From Gymnogyps californianus (lineage: Eukaryota; Chordata; Aves; Accipitriformes; Cathartidae): DNA of 64,000 bases. The notes below the pieces were generated by a model. The model did no database searches. It saw nothing but the letters and a program-made list of their open reading frames with translations, and was not told the origin of the DNA. The DNA lies in the NCBI RefSeq assembly GCF_018139145.2, contig NC_059500.1, positions 30,361,437 through 30,425,436 on the forward strand, written 5' to 3'. Below are positions 1 through 13,486 of the stretch, piece by piece. A program made the position numbers and the translations under genes. Numbering within the stretch: position 1 is the stretch's first letter; each line of letters begins with the position of its first letter.

Positions 1-3000
1 AATCAGCCATTCAAACCTAGGCCTGACTCCAAAAGTCAGGATCTGTCATTAGGATTGCCAATAGCACCAGGGCATGTGCTTTCAGCCAGAGTTACAGGGC
101 ATACAGGCAACCCTCCAAATGGGTCCTGATGTTTTTTTCACAGTTAACACCGTGCAGCTTTTACCATGTCAAGCTCCAATGGTGAAGTGCATCCATGTGC
201 TAGAAACCTTTATAGTGGGCAGATTTTGTGCATCCCTGCAAGCTGCTTGTCCTCTTTTGCCTGAGCCGCCTCGCCTGGAGAAAGGAGGCCAGAGATTTTG
301 CTCTGAGTCAGTATGTTCTTGGAGAGTAAAAGCACATGTGAAGGGATTAAATCAGCCTCTTCTTCCACACATGGAGGGCAAAGGAAGAGTGAAAGCCTGT
401 CAGTGTGTGCTTGCTGTTTGAGCCTGGCATGTTAACACCTTCCTTGGCCAGTTCATGTTAGATTCAATCAGGTACCTTCCCTAGCGGCAATGATTCACAA
501 ACTTTTTGCTCCGCTTCCAGCTGGCTTCCTTGTTGCTGAGGCAGTACCTCAGCTGGTCTCTCTGGACTCTCCATCTGGACGCCTCATCAGCCGCTTCTCA
601 TGGCCCAGTTTGGACTCTGCCTTCCTCTTCAGCCTTTCCCAAAGGCAGCACCCACTCCAGCAGGGTCCTACCAGCAGGGCAGGTGTGGCACAGTCCCTCC
701 TGCCATCTGCTCACTGAATGATTGGTATTGCCTCCTAACTCAGCCTGCTTCCCCAGTCCCTTCCTCCCCATAACAAAGCAGCTCTTTACCTCAAGGGTGG
801 CAGTAAGGATGACCTTGCCGGCTGGCCTGCCATTGCTCTCCTCTCCAGAGGGGAAACACACTCATTACCCTCACCTCTGAAGACCTTTCAGTTTAACCCA
901 GATACGTGTTTGCAGGTATGTTAATTTCTCACACCCGATTCCCTGGCCTGTCAGTTTTTTGGAAGAACAAAAAGTTTGGAAATGTCAAAACGTTTTAATT
1001 TGGGGTCAGTTTGTTTTCAAATTGCATCTGACTATGTTACCATATGTCATCTTTCTACAAGCACTGGACTTTAACAGGAATGCATATGCCATGACTACAG
1101 CCAGCCACAGGCATCCTGTGATGCCGCATGGCTATGTAATTCTATTAGCCACAGTGAACCATGGGCAGCATAAATTCAAGGAGGAAGTATGAGCTTCATT
1201 GGATAAGGTGAGGGAACTGCAAGGTTATGGACCTGGACTGTTAACATCATTCTAACAACCATTGCAACTTGTGAAAACCAGACAAAAACCAAAATGTTTT
1301 TTGTAGTTTTTACTTTTTTTCCTTGGAAAATGTTCGCAAAATGGAAATTTACAAGAAAAATCACTATGCTGAAACCCACATTTTTATCTTAAAATCATTT
1401 GTAAGGAGAATTTATGTCTAACTTCAGCTTGGAGATGCCTCATAGCCATGCCTTGTGGTCTCCACTTACAACCATGTTTAGTTTGCTGCTGCTTTTGAGA
1501 GTGCAAGATGACTCCCAGCCCCCCAAACACTCTTGTGGTTTGATTTTTTTGTTTTCCCATCTCTCTGCTCAAGGCTGCCTGACTCCAGTGAGCTCTGGAG
1601 TAGGGCTTCTGTTAGTAATCCTCCAAGACTGCCTTTTCATCCCTACAAACTTGCCATGGGCAACTTTGTCCACCAGGTATCTTCTCTATGCTGGTAACTC
1701 ATTCCTAAGTCTCTTTCTTCCAGACAGACCTCTTCCCTTCTAACCATATTTTAACAACTTGTGTAGAAGATAAATCACTTTCTTATCCTGAGCTGCAGCA
1801 TTGCCTCTGTGTTCTGCAGCATGAAGGCCATCCTTTTTCTGTGTATGGCTTTTCTCTTCTTTCCACGCTTACACAACAATGAACTGCCTGGAAATCAGCA
1901 GCATTTCTGTTTTGATCAAATCATTCATCCAGTCACTCAGACTTGTTCATGCTGGATTGAGCACACATAAAGGAGATTCCCTGTCCAAGCTGCTTTCTAG
2001 GAGGCTGGACAGCACCAAGTAACCTGTGGTGCCTTCCACGCCTCTGCAGTTAGACAGGGCCCTCAGTTTCTCAGACCCTTTGCCTACAGATTCTTTTCAG
2101 GCATTCGTGTTGCAAGGACATGCATACTGAACACTTGAGGAGTGAACATGCATTAATCTCTACAGGATCATGATCTCTAGTTTTTTAACTTCTGTGATTA
2201 AGAGTGACACTCTGTCCCAGTGAACTTGGTCTGTTAGGTACTTCTGTAACAGCACCTGATGTTTTTCCTTTATTCTACTGTTCCGTTTCCACACTAGCAG
2301 GATACTGGCACAGAAATCACTGCACGCAAAAAAAAAAGACAGAAAAATTCATGTTGTGAGCTGACTTGTCTGTCAGGAAAGAACTTAGCATGCTTAGTTG
2401 TTCCTGTCAGATGGCAATAATAAATCCACTTGCCTCAGATTTATTCACTCAGAATACTGTCAAGCAATTCTATCACATGATGCTGTGCTTATTTCAAGGT
2501 TCAGATGGTTTCTGGTAGAGGTGTTAGAACCATATACCATCTATTTCTGCTGCAGAATTAGTCCTCAGCCAAGAAACTGAAGTTGTTTCATCTCTGCATA
2601 TTCTGGCAGACTCACTCAGGTGAGCACTAGGCAATAGCTAAAGCAGCTGCTTTTGGATGAGTGTTCTTTAACCAGTGGGTGGAGGGCTGAGTGAATTCCT
2701 CCTCCTGCTCCACGCTGGCCGCCCTGTGTCTTGCCTTCCCTCTCTCTCCTGCACTCTTATACATTCCCCCAGAGGCAAGGGTGCGGGTGACTGGAAATGT
2801 GAAAAGTCACCTGATAGGATGCTGGCCGACTCCCTTCTCTCTGCACAGCATAAGCTCTCCTTGCCTGGTGATAGTGGAAGCAACTCTGCAAGGCTTTGCT
2901 CTGCTCAGCAGACTGCAGAGTTTGCTGCAATGCAAAACTGAAATCCATCTTTGTACCGCCTACGCATCGTCCAGGGGGCTTGTGTGTCTTCTTGCCTTCT

Positions 3001-3054
3001 GTTTCTTTCCCCAAACCTCTCTTCTCAAAAGGAAGCTCTATTCTGCTGCTAGCA
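1..3054. other. 5' flank of CHRNA6, no gene recognised
   Basis: No open frame here resembles a known protein; the longest are about 115 codons with unremarkable composition. The last few hundred bases (about 2680-3054) are somewhat richer in C+T and must hold the CHRNA6 promoter and 5' UTR, because the signal-peptide exon starts at 3055. I see no convincing TATA box or CpG island. Confidence 0.5.
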
Positions 3055-6000
3055 ATGCATCCTGAGAGGTGGCTATGTTGGTGTTACCCTGCTTTCTGTG
3101 TGTGGGCATTCGTGTTCACATCCTTGATTAAAGGTAGGCTGTCTTTGATACTAGTCTCTAAAATATTTTCTAGTCACTGTCTCTTCTTCTGTTTTCCTGG
3201 AATAAATTCAATGTAAAGCTTCTACCAGCTATTTCTAACCTGAAATCTGTAACATTTCAACAGTATTTTAAGAGAGCTAAAGCAGTACTAGTTTTCACAC
3301 ATAAAACTCTTCATTTTGGGTTGATAACTAACTGAGGAACTGTTTCTAGCAAAGAATGAAAATTAAATAGGAGTTCTAGTAATTTCATTTGGTGCTTGAA
3401 TTTTGCAGTTGCTTAAATAATGCAGGCTAAAGATGTGCACGTTCAGTACTCACACCTTCAGAAGTGAGAACTTGATATATTTTTGTTCACTGTTGTTTGT
3501 GATCTATGGTTAAATATGCTGGAGTGATTTCCATGCACAAGTCTTACTGAGGTTCAGCAGGATTTTTGCTTTTAAGACACTACATATTTTTTGAAAGTCT
3601 CATTTCTGCTGATAACCAAGATATGTATGAATTACAGTGCTTTTGTTAGCAAGGCATAAGGCATTGTCTTAAAGCAGCACCAATGGGATGAGAATCTGTA
3701 ACTGAAGTATAAAAATGAAAGGCCTAGATACTTGTCTGTTTCTGTTACTTTATTTTAAAGCATGTGTCTGTTAAGAAGCCAGTAGGAAAATTTGAAATGA
3801 AACATGATTTTAGACTCACCGGCTTTAGTCGTGAGACTTTGAGAAGAAACTCATGTTCCCACACTAGGGTACTTCTAGTCACAGTGCGATGGATGAGGAG
3901 GAGGAAATCTGAAAAGGAAATTGCAATTTCTTTTTTGAATGGCACAATACATGATATAAAAACATCCAAACTTTACAGACATTCATGTATCTTTTCTGGA
4001 TGATGCTAAAAGGATGAAACAAAACATCAAGCCATGGAAGTTTTACTAGAATTTTCTTTCCATACATGTAAGTCACCAGTAACCAACATTTCAGCTTTTA
4101 ATTGTGATAATCCCCTGAATCTGAGCATGCTTTGTATCACCTTAGAGGCAGAAATGTTGTTGGTTTTTTTTCAAAAACAGGGGAAGGACGGCCTAAGCAT
4201 GAAAACAGTGCAGTATGCTGAGACTAAGCATCTCCCTGTAGGACATCTGTGCAACCACAGGCCCTTGTGTTCACTGAAGGAAATGTAAATTGCAAATTTA
4301 TGCCCTGTGCTGTGCCAGAGACCATGCTGCCTGACACAAACCCCTTCTATGTTTAATATTTGTGGTCGTAAAGGCTTATCATGATTGCTTTCCTGACATG
4401 TTCTAGTGAAGTCTGGGACTAACGCAAAAACTTATGACCACGTATCTGAAAAACTAATTTTTCCTCAGTTGTATTAGTAATATCTTTGGCATCATCATAT
4501 AGCTTTGATAACACAGCTGTGCTCAGTATGAGGCACAAGTTCTGAATCTTTGCCTTATAAAGTATTTTGAATTTAAGTGAATTGTAGCAGTGCACTGAAC
4601 GAGCAAAGTTATTCAAGAAAAATATTTTTCTAAGCTGATGTCACCAGAGTCCACATGATTTAATCTTTCCTTTTGAAATCAAAGTCTGTAGCCTTTAACA
4701 CTGTGAAAATAACTATTTCAGGTTTGGGCTGTATGTAACAGATTAAGAGCATTCTTCTTGACTCTGCAGTGAGGCAGCTCAGTGCCTGTCATATACCTTA
4801 TTCCTGCTAAGCCATCCGGTGTGTCTTGCATTGACGGGGTTACAGCTATGATCTGCTCGTTCCCAAAGAATGGCTCTGTATTACAAAGAGGCATGCTATT
4901 CTATAAGAAATTTTAATATTTCCACTTTTTTTTTCTCATAGAACTTAATAAATTAACTTCCTTCAGAGAACAATTTGTGCTATCTAAAGAGCTGAAAGAG
5001 CAAACATGAGGATAAGATGTAGTCATAGTTTTTAAGACTAGGAGGCATCATTATAATCACCTAATCAGAGTCCCTGACATAGATTTTGATCCAGTAGTTG
5101 CAGCCTCAAGCTTTTAATTTCTGAGTAAGTAGCTATGCTTTTCATAAACTCTCAGTTTTACCATAAAAACTCCCAAAGATGAAGTCCACCACATTTCTAC
5201 TTTTTCTACTTCACGCCACCTTGTTCTACTTTGGTCTGATATCAGGGTGGGCCAAATGGAGGCCCACGGGCTAGATCCAGCTTAGGAGACATTTCCATTC
5301 AGGCCATTACCTTACACTGTAAGGAGACAGGGAGCAGTGGGTAACGTCCTGCAGGAGAATGCTTTCAACTGGCAGCATACTGGCACCCTCTTCTCTCTGT
5401 GCTCCTACGTCTTGATACATGGTCACAAGCACAGGATCCAGAAATATAGCATGGACTAGTATGTTATCCAGCACCTTCTCTTCCTCTTCCTTACCTCTGA
5501 CATAGCGATTCTTTGTCTTTACCAACACAGATACCACAGCCTGTGAATCAGAGGAACGGTTATTTCACAAACTCTTCTCCCAGTACAACCAGTTCATCAG
5601 GCCAGTGGAAAATGTGTCTGATCCTGTCACAGTGTATTTTGAAGTGGCCATTACCCAGCTTACAAATGTGGTAAGACTCATTACAGAATACTGCTGAGGT
5701 TTGGGGATGTCTGCAAACACATGTAAATTGCTAAAGCAGCAGATGTAATTGTGACAGTTGCACCTACAACTCTCATAGCTGACATCATTGTCATGTGTGC
5801 ATATGCATACATGCGGAGACCTTTGCTGTTCTTTCTGTCAGCCAAGTCGCTCCAGTTGCTCAAACGAGCGGTTCGAACTACACAGATTCATTTGCTTACT
5901 CTGTAGCGTCAAATCCCTCCACTCCAGGTGGTAGCCTCTGGCACCCAGAGCAGCAGTACTGAATGTTCAAGTCCACTCTCCACAGGGCTAGCGCACTCCA

Positions 6001-9000
6001 GAGACACCTGGTTGTGTCCGTGTTGTGTAGCACGTGGCCTAGTTCTCCTGTGGGGCCAGTGTCATTTCCCAGTGGTCCTGAGAGAGAAAATCTTCTTTTT
6101 TTTGCATGCTTTTTCAGTCTCTTTGTTTCGAAATAACGTAAGAGACATGCAGCCTGCAGAGTGGTATATTAAAGTGTGGAGCTGGGGATGAATGTTGTGT
6201 GTTTTGGGGTGCACTATATACAAGGGTGACTGTGTCTGAGGTGGCAGACCTGCTGGGCAGGGCAGAGGGACTGTGGAAGAAGCAAAACCTGACCTTAACC
6301 CTTGCTGAAGTCTGCTCTGTGAAACAAATTATCCACAGAACAGAGGCTGAGTTTTGATTCTGAGGTACCTAGTTGAGTCCATAACGAAGCAACAGGCAAA
6401 CAGTGAGGAGCAACATTTAACAGCAGCCAGGGAGCTAAGTTATCTGAGAGTGTAAATGAAGGCACTGTAAGTCCTCATGGTGAAGGCAGTTGTCACCTTT
6501 TGGAGTTCCTTTGTCAAAGTATTTTGTTTCCATGTTAGAGGTAGCTTGGCAGGTTTCAGCAGTTCTGTCTCACATTGCAGCCCCTGGCTGCCAGTGCTGT
6601 CTTTGGGGAAAAAAAGGAATATCATAAGTAAATCAGCTGGATTTTCTCAAGAGAGAGTCATGATTTTTACAAGAACTTAGATAGTTTAACCCATAGACAG
6701 GAACCCTACAGTCCTTTCAAAATGATCTTTGTGCTTAATCTTCAGTATGCAATGCTGAAAATTTATCTACAACATTTTCTACCTTTGGCTTGTAAATATG
6801 TTAAATTTTTTGAGTCCACATGCTTAAAAACTAAGAACTACCCAAAGCAATATTCTTGCAGATATTTTCACTGTGAATGTCAGCCTGTATTCATAAATAT
6901 ATGTAATATGAGTCTTTCTGAATACTTTTAGGCTGAAGACTCATTAGAACAGGATCCAGTCTTTTATTTTTGTCTCTTGCAGCACCTTCCTGATTCATTG
7001 CTGATTGGCAATAGCAATAATTGACTGTAAAAAGAAGGTCTCAGTACAACAGTGACCTAATTTAGTGCTGGTTGAGTGCATCTGCTCTAGAGGTTTGCAT
7101 AGAAATGCAAGAACACTGTGGTACAGATGCCATTTTCCTTGAATCTTGACCAGTACTGTACTGTGTAAACAGAGGTTTTAAACACGGAATCCAACAAAAC
7201 ACATAGCCACCACCAGAACTTATTCCTCTGGTACTGGTCAGAGCAATTGTAAGTTTTGTGTTCTTCAGGTACTCAGGCCCCTGGCAAAACAGCGCAGCTC
7301 TTCGTATGTCTGATATTTGTGGGGCATAATTTTTCAGTAGAGCTTTAAAAATTTTTCAGTAGAGCTGCACATGACTCTGCACAATATGTGAGCCCCCTGA
7401 ATATAGCCAGAAAAAATCTGGTATCAGTTAATGTGGAATTCTAGTTTCCATTTTTATCAGAATAAGTTTGTGGCCATCTCGGGATATTGTAACTGATTTA
7501 TGGAGTGAAGATGTGCATACCTATGTTTCTTTCTAGGATGAAGTCAATCAGATTATGGAAACAAATTTGTGGCTAAGACACGTAAGTGACTGCATTGCAT
7601 TTCTCATGCATTTTGCATTGATATGATGAAATGTGTGTTACCTTGTAGGCTACATCTATAGAGTAAGTGCTTGTTTTGTAACAAGGATTTTAAAGGTATG
7701 AATAAGGAGAAGCTCCATTAACCAAAGCCACATTTGAAAAAGTCATTTCTTTATTCTTATTTCCAAGAAGTTACATGTCCCATCTTTCCTGTGTGGAATA
7801 TTTCTCCTCCAGCTTCATGGTCATTGGTTTATCTGGTAAATCTGGCTGGATGTACCCATTAAAGAGTGATTAAATATGCAGATTTGCAGTCCTAGGTCGT
7901 CTCCATATTGAAGATTCCAACCAAAACGTTTATTAGCAAAAGGAACGTGCCTCCATTTTTCCTGATGGTTTCAGCATTTATACATAGACAAAGATCCTTA
8001 GAGAACCTGAACTGCTGAGAAAAAAAAGCCAACTTCCACCAAAACCAGTCTCCTTCAGGCACTGATTGTGGTGCACACAAAGATTTCTGTAAACGATACT
8101 GTACTTATGATCAGGATCTTCAGGGTAGGCTGCAACAGCATGGAGCATGGCCCCATGATAGAGCACTAGATAGCAATGCAAGAGAGCTGCTGGGCATCCC
8201 TTGCTGCCCCTGACTAGGTAATTTGCTATCCCTGTGGAATCAATAATGTCCCCTGGCAGCAACTGCCTGTTAGTATGCATATGTACCTCCTTTCTCATTA
8301 GGATGCTAGTCTCCTTTGATGCTGGCCTCCTTTAACCTGCAAGGTGCACTCCTATGACAGCAGCAGCAAGGCCTTTATTTCCTCTCTGCAGCAGGGAGGT
8401 AACCTTGCACAGGTAAGGGTCTGTACTGATGTAGCAAGACAGAGAAGAGATCTCAGCATGTCAGCAATGGATAACAATTGGCATCCCATTCCTTCACAGA
8501 GGAGCGAGAAGCAAATCAATGTGAGCAATATTCATGTATGTCCAGTGTTTCTCCAGGTCATGGCCTTGTTGTCTTTTGGACCATTCTACACGTGCTGCAC
8601 TTTCAGTCTTTATCATAGCCTGTCATTTTACAGGAAGATCTGAGAAGCAGATATTTGCTGATAATACAAGGTTTTAAAATCCTTGTCCATTCTTCTTTCA
8701 GATTTGGAACGACTACAAATTGCGATGGGATCCCAGAGAATACGATGGCATTGAATTTGTTCGGGTACCAGCAGATAAAATTTGGAAACCAGATATTGTC
8801 TTGTATAATAAGTATGATGAACACTTTTCCATTTTACCCTTTCTTTCAGGGTAAATCAACTATGCTCTTGCAGTGTCCATGCAAGACATGTTACTTTCAT
8901 GGTAATTTTCTTTTCTTTGCCTTATTTGTCTTTTTAGTGCTGTGGGAGATTTTCAAGTTGAAGGCAAGACCAAAGCCCTCCTTCGCTACGATGGAATGAT

Positions 9001-12000
9001 CACCTGGACCCCACCAGCTATTTTTAAAAGCTCCTGTCCTATGGATATTACCTTTTTCCCATTTGATCATCAGAACTGTTCACTGAAATTTGGCTCATGG
9101 ACTTATGACAAAGCCAAAATTGATCTTCTGATCATTGGATCCAAAGTAGATATGAATGACTTTTGGGAAAATAGTGAATGGGAAATAGTTGATGCTTCTG
9201 GCTACAAACATGACATCAAATATAACTGCTGTGAAGAAATCTATACAGACATAACATACTCCTTTTATATTCGAAGGTTGCCAATGTTTTACACCATAAA
9301 TCTGATCATTCCCTGTCTCTTCATCTCATTCCTGACTGTGTTAGTTTTTTACCTGCCATCTGACTGTGGTGAGAAAGTGACTCTTTGCATCTCTGTGCTC
9401 CTTTCTTTGACTGTATTTTTACTGGTGATCACAGAAACAATCCCATCCACCTCTTTAGTAATTCCCCTCGTAGGTGAATATTTACTCTTCACTATGATAT
9501 TCGTGACTCTGTCAATTGTCATCACGGTGTTTGTCCTGAATATACATTACAGGACTCCAACCACACACACAATGCCCAAATGGGTAAAAACCGTCTTTCT
9601 TAGCCTGCTCCCCAAAGTCCTGTTGATGCAGAGGCCACTAGAACAGCAGAAAAAAAACATCTCCAGAAAAAACAAGAAAGGATCAGCCAATACGTCAGGC
9701 AAGTCAAAGCACAGCAAACATAAAGATACCAAATTACACAAAGAGCAGCGATGCAGTCACTGTGATAAGGCAACTGAACTCACCACCACCAAAAGAAGAC
9801 AACTGAGCCACCAGTCACTGAAATGGATGGCAGAGCACATGGAGTACTCCCCAGAAGTGAAGGATGTCATTAGCAGCGTTCAGTTCATCGCAGAGAACAT
9901 GAGGTCTCAAAATGAAACCAAAGAGGTAAGGGAGGTAACCACCCAGCTAGGCGAGGGGCCACACTTCCAGCAAGTGAAAACATGATCTAGGAGGGCAGCC
10001 CAGAGGAACTGGAGTTGTTGGGTCTAGAGAAGAAAATTTTGAGACCTGTGAATGGGTCAAAGTTCTCTACAGAATGGGAGGAGATAAATCATCCATTGGG
10101 GATGGAACAAGAAAAGTGATCTCATCTGTTCTTCCTCTATTCCCAGTGGATAATTTAAGCAGCAAGACAGTTTTAGATTAGACATGAGGCTCACCCTTCA
10201 AAGGAAGAGAAGAGGAGCATCAACCTGTTGCGGCCATGAGGAATGAACTTTGGTCAGCAGTGGTTCAGGCAGACTTGATCCTGCCATAGGGCAGGGGATA
10301 GACTAGACGGGACCTTTCAAGGTCTCTTCCAACCCTACTTCTGCAGATCCTCAGAAGCAACCCTCTTCCACTGCTCATCAACTGCTCAGCCCTGGTAAGC
10401 AGTCACGTCTCAATACTAAGTGTGGTATTTGCCAAGCAGGGTGCTCTTCTGTGTTAGTAATGGAACAGGCAAATTTGGGAACTGCTTTTTAAAGAACAGG
10501 GCTTGTGTAGCAGCACAGTAGTTGATCTGGAGAAGACCTATTCTCAACCAGTGATAAATCTGGTAAAGATATTCCTTTCAGAATGCTGTTGTCTGTACTT
10601 TGTTTCAGTCTGGTGTGTTCTGATTTTTTTACAGTGATTTAACTAATTGTGGCTTCAGCAATATCATATTTTCAGCCATAACAAACATATGTTGAAATAA
10701 AAGTTGCGTTTTGGGGGAAGACAGCTGAATAAAAACAGACAGCAGATGAATAATGACAGATTTTTAAAAAAGAGAGAGATGGGTTTAAAAATGAGACTTG
10801 GCATTTGAATTAATGGATTTGCTTGTGTGAGGTTATACATCTTTCATCCTAACGGGGATTACTGTCAAAGAAAATGATGCACGTTGGAATTTAGAGAATT
10901 CTGGGGCCACGTCCTCACATGTAAACACAAGCAACTAAAAGCAGCTCCAGGAAAGATTTTCTGACATCCCGCCACACCCAGGCCTCACAAGGAATAGGAA
11001 TTCTCTGACACTTCAAGATGTTTTTAAAAAGTGTTTAGAACCTAATGAAACATTTATCTTTGATCTGTCATGAAATGTTTACTTTTGGTTTTGAAGTTTT
11101 TTAGATGCTCTATGATGGCAAAATCCATTTCAAAATTAAATACTGCTGTATTTGTGTTGAAAAACACAAATACTTTGTGAGGGAAATGTTGAGAGGTATT
11201 CTTTCTATCACAATATTTTGTTGAAATCAGCACAAATTCATGAAACTTCTGTGCAACCCAAAAATTACTTTTTTTTCCCTTTTTATGTCCTGCAGAAGAA
11301 GTTTCATCTGAAAACAAAGTCCATAACTTTCTGAATAAAGGGCAACAGTTAAGGCCTGGTGACTGAATTCATAGGATGAGCGGGTAATACACGTGGCCCA
11401 AAGCAAAAGACAGGAATGTATCAGCACAGAGGAGGATGGGGATTGAGCTGAGCCTTCCTTAGTACCTATGCCCTTAATGTTTTGCTTGACCCCAACATTT
11501 TAGCCCTGCCCTCACTGCCACACCAGCTGCATAAAACATATCCATGTACCGTATTCAGCTAATTTCTCCGATGCACTCGAAAAAAACCCAGAGGCTTTGA
11601 GTGAAGCAGTCCGAATAACATGCTGCCTTGATTATACAGCTTATGATAAGTCTTCCATTGCCAGTTTTGCTGATTTGCATTTTGCAAATCTCTCCTGGCA
11701 GATGAAATTGTATTCTTAATCTGGTGTGTGCATCAGCAGCTCTGTATCTTACCTTTCAAAACATACTAGGGATGGGAAGCAGGATTTTTCATTTGAGAAA
11801 AATCCTCTCTTTGGGGAAAAAAAGGGGTTTGTTCTCAGGCAAGCATTGAGGAAATTATTCTGCAGGCTGCTTCTGCTTCAGCCAGACATACAAAGCCATA
11901 TGGGTGATACCATGCACTAGTCCTGTATAACTAAAAGCCCTTTAAAAATTGTGGCAACATTTACAGCAGCTGGAGTTCTTGCTGCATTTTCTTTCACAAG

Positions 12001-12893
12001 AAGTACAGCAGCAGCTTCTTGGAGGAAAACATCAAGAAATTGGGAAAACAAGTGGAAGATCCCTCAGCAGAGAGCTCTTAACCAGTCACTAGTTTTATAT
12101 GAGTGAATGTTCTTCTGATGCAGTGGTCCTTGTATGTAGGTACAGTTTAAAGGACAGCGACTTCATTGAATGTGGTTCTAAGGTATATCTCTCAGACACA
12201 CAAAATCCATTTTGGCCTGCTTAGCACATGACACTGTGGTTTGCTCAGTCAGGGCCCTTGCTTTGCTATAGTCCACATGTCCAGCTGTCCAGTTTGCTGA
12301 AATCAGTGGGGCTTGATTGGAGTGACAGCATGGCATATCAGGCCAGATAGCAAACTGTCTCTTGTGTAGGCTGTCAGGATAAATCCTTTGACAGGGTCCA
12401 GTGATGTGCAGCTATGGCAATTCTGCCTGCTGTTAAACCACCCCACTCTGCACCCACCACATGATCAGGTCCTATTTGTTAATGTCAGTGTCGCAGCCAT
12501 AGCTTGCCAACGGACTTGAATATTTAGAAAAATTCAGCAGACTAGGACAGTGTTGAATGTTCTCAGCCAAAAGTGGCAAATACTATTTAGAAAATCAGCC
12601 CCCTCTAAAGACACTTGAAAACTGCAGCACAATAAGCAACGTTCTTGACTGCATGTATATTCTTCCTCACATTCAAAAGCACAAGGGACATTTCTACTGC
12701 ATAATGTCAACTTGCAATTGCATGTTACATTACATGTGATTTATCCTTTTCATTTTTTTTTCTCTTGCAGGTGGAAGATGATTGGAAATACGTAGCTATG
12801 GTGATAGACAGAGTATTTCTCTGGGTATTTATAATCCTTTGTGTGTTTGGGACTGCAGGGCTCTTTATCCAGCCACTAATAGCAGATACGTAA
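3055..12893 (+). CDS. CHRNA6: Neuronal nicotinic acetylcholine receptor subunit alpha-6
   Basis: Coding exons are 3055-3133, 5531-5670, 7537-7581, 8702-8811, 8938-9925 and 12771-12893. All have GT/AG borders, and they join to 1485 bases, 494 aa plus stop, the length I recall for human alpha6. The product is a ligand-gated cation channel subunit of the plasma membrane that binds acetylcholine and pairs with beta2, beta3 or beta4. Exon 1 supplies a signal peptide (residues 1-26). The extracellular domain has the Cys-loop C158-C172 and the vicinal pair C222-C223 (YNCCEEIY) that marks an alpha subunit. TM1 is near 239-263, TM2 near 271-291 (pore, starts [11 protein letters not shown]), TM3 near 302-325, and TM4 lies in the last exon (455-494). 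The [21 protein letters not shown] and [13 protein letters not shown] stretches match alpha6 rather than alpha3. The start is the only ATG giving a hydrophobic leader in phase with exon 2. The 326-454 cytoplasmic loop is unusually lysine-rich. It converges on CHRNB3. The paralogue CHRNA3 is the only realistic alternative and fits worse. Confidence 0.97.
3134..5530 (+). other. CHRNA6: CHRNA6 intron 1
   Basis: It is bounded by GTAGGC and an ACACAG acceptor; phase 1 splits the codon for D27. The interior is AT-rich with no convincing open frame. Its distal part contains the CR1 remnant listed separately. Confidence 0.8.
5030..5225 (-). repeat. Old CR1-like LINE fragment
   Basis: Read on the + strand, the phrase order 'atcacctaatcagagtccct ... 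agatgaagtccaccacattt' follows the reverse complement of sauropsid CR1 3' regions (the 'catctagtccaacc' and 'gatggagattccaccac' blocks). It is highly diverged, so the copy is ancient. Recognition is from memory of the family and not from an alignment. Confidence 0.45.
5671..7536 (+). other. CHRNA6: CHRNA6 intron 2
   Basis: GTAAGA donor and TTCTAG acceptor, phase 0. Non-coding; a 5' portion (5900-6250) is less AT-rich but has no recognisable element. Confidence 0.8.
7582..8701 (+). other. CHRNA6: CHRNA6 intron 3
   Basis: GTAAGT donor and TTTCAG acceptor, phase 0, separating the 45-base exon from the 110-base exon, the exon sizes typical of this receptor family. A 106-codon antisense open frame at 7978-8298 has no recognisable similarity. 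Confidence 0.8.
9926..12770 (+). other. CHRNA6: CHRNA6 intron 5
   Basis: GTAAGG donor directly after the AAAGAG codons, and a long pyrimidine tract plus TTGCAG acceptor before GTGGAAGAT. Contains a CR1 remnant near its 5' end; otherwise AT-rich non-coding sequence. Confidence 0.8.
9996..10345 (+). repeat. CR1-like LINE 3' end, decayed
   Basis: Blocks occur in CR1 sense order: 'aactggagttgttgggtcta' near 10007, 'gacagttttagattagacat' near 10165, and 'gggacctttcaaggtctctt' followed by 'ccaaccctac' near 10310-10337. These correspond to the conserved reverse-transcriptase tail and 3' UTR of avian/reptilian CR1. The terminal short repeat is not preserved. Many substitutions indicate an old, 5'-truncated insertion. 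Confidence 0.65.
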
Positions 12894-13480
12894 CTTGATC
12901 CACTGCTTTTTATCCACTTCTGTTCTTGTTTCATTTTCAGTTTGGAACTGTCCCCTATATTTCTCTCCTCTTACATAAGCCGTCTGCTCATCGCCTCCTC
13001 AGCACCCAGCCACAGAGGAAAGGAGAAAGAGAGAGAAGGGTCCTCTGGGAAAGCAAACAACCCAAAACAGAATGAGGACTGAAAATGGGAGATAAGCATG
13101 TGGTCTTTCTACAGTGGAACACCTGGTATTTTTAGAGTGCCTGCCTGTCTTTCCCTCAGTGAGATCAGCAATAACGATCACACTGAGGATCATGGGAGCA
13201 GATTGAAGTTATTGAGCTTTTCCCTGGGTTTCAGTACAGGGGGCTATTAGGACAGTTCAGGCACTTCTGAGTGCATTGCCCAAAGAGGACTCTACCTGGC
13301 TTCATTTTTCTCTCCTGGTCATAACTATTCCTCAGCTTTGAGTTAATTTACATTTCGTCTCTATTTCTCTCCTTGTACAACAGCTAGTCTTTGGTATGGC
13401 ACTTAGATGAGGTGCCATAGTCCTACTGACTGGACCAATGCTCTTTATTATGTTCTTGTGTCAGGGCAGCCAATAATCAA

Positions 13481-13486
13481 AATAAA
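13481..13486 (+). terminator. CHRNA6: Candidate CHRNA6 polyadenylation signal
   Basis: A canonical AATAAA lies about 590 bases after the CHRNA6 stop codon. Another AATAAA is at 14670-14675. Sequence alone cannot say which is used. Confidence 0.35.

Noticed and set aside
5248..5290. hAT-like terminal phrase (gggtgggccaaatggaggcc)
   Set aside because: Resembles the start of some hAT elements, but is too short and diverged, and no partner terminus was found.
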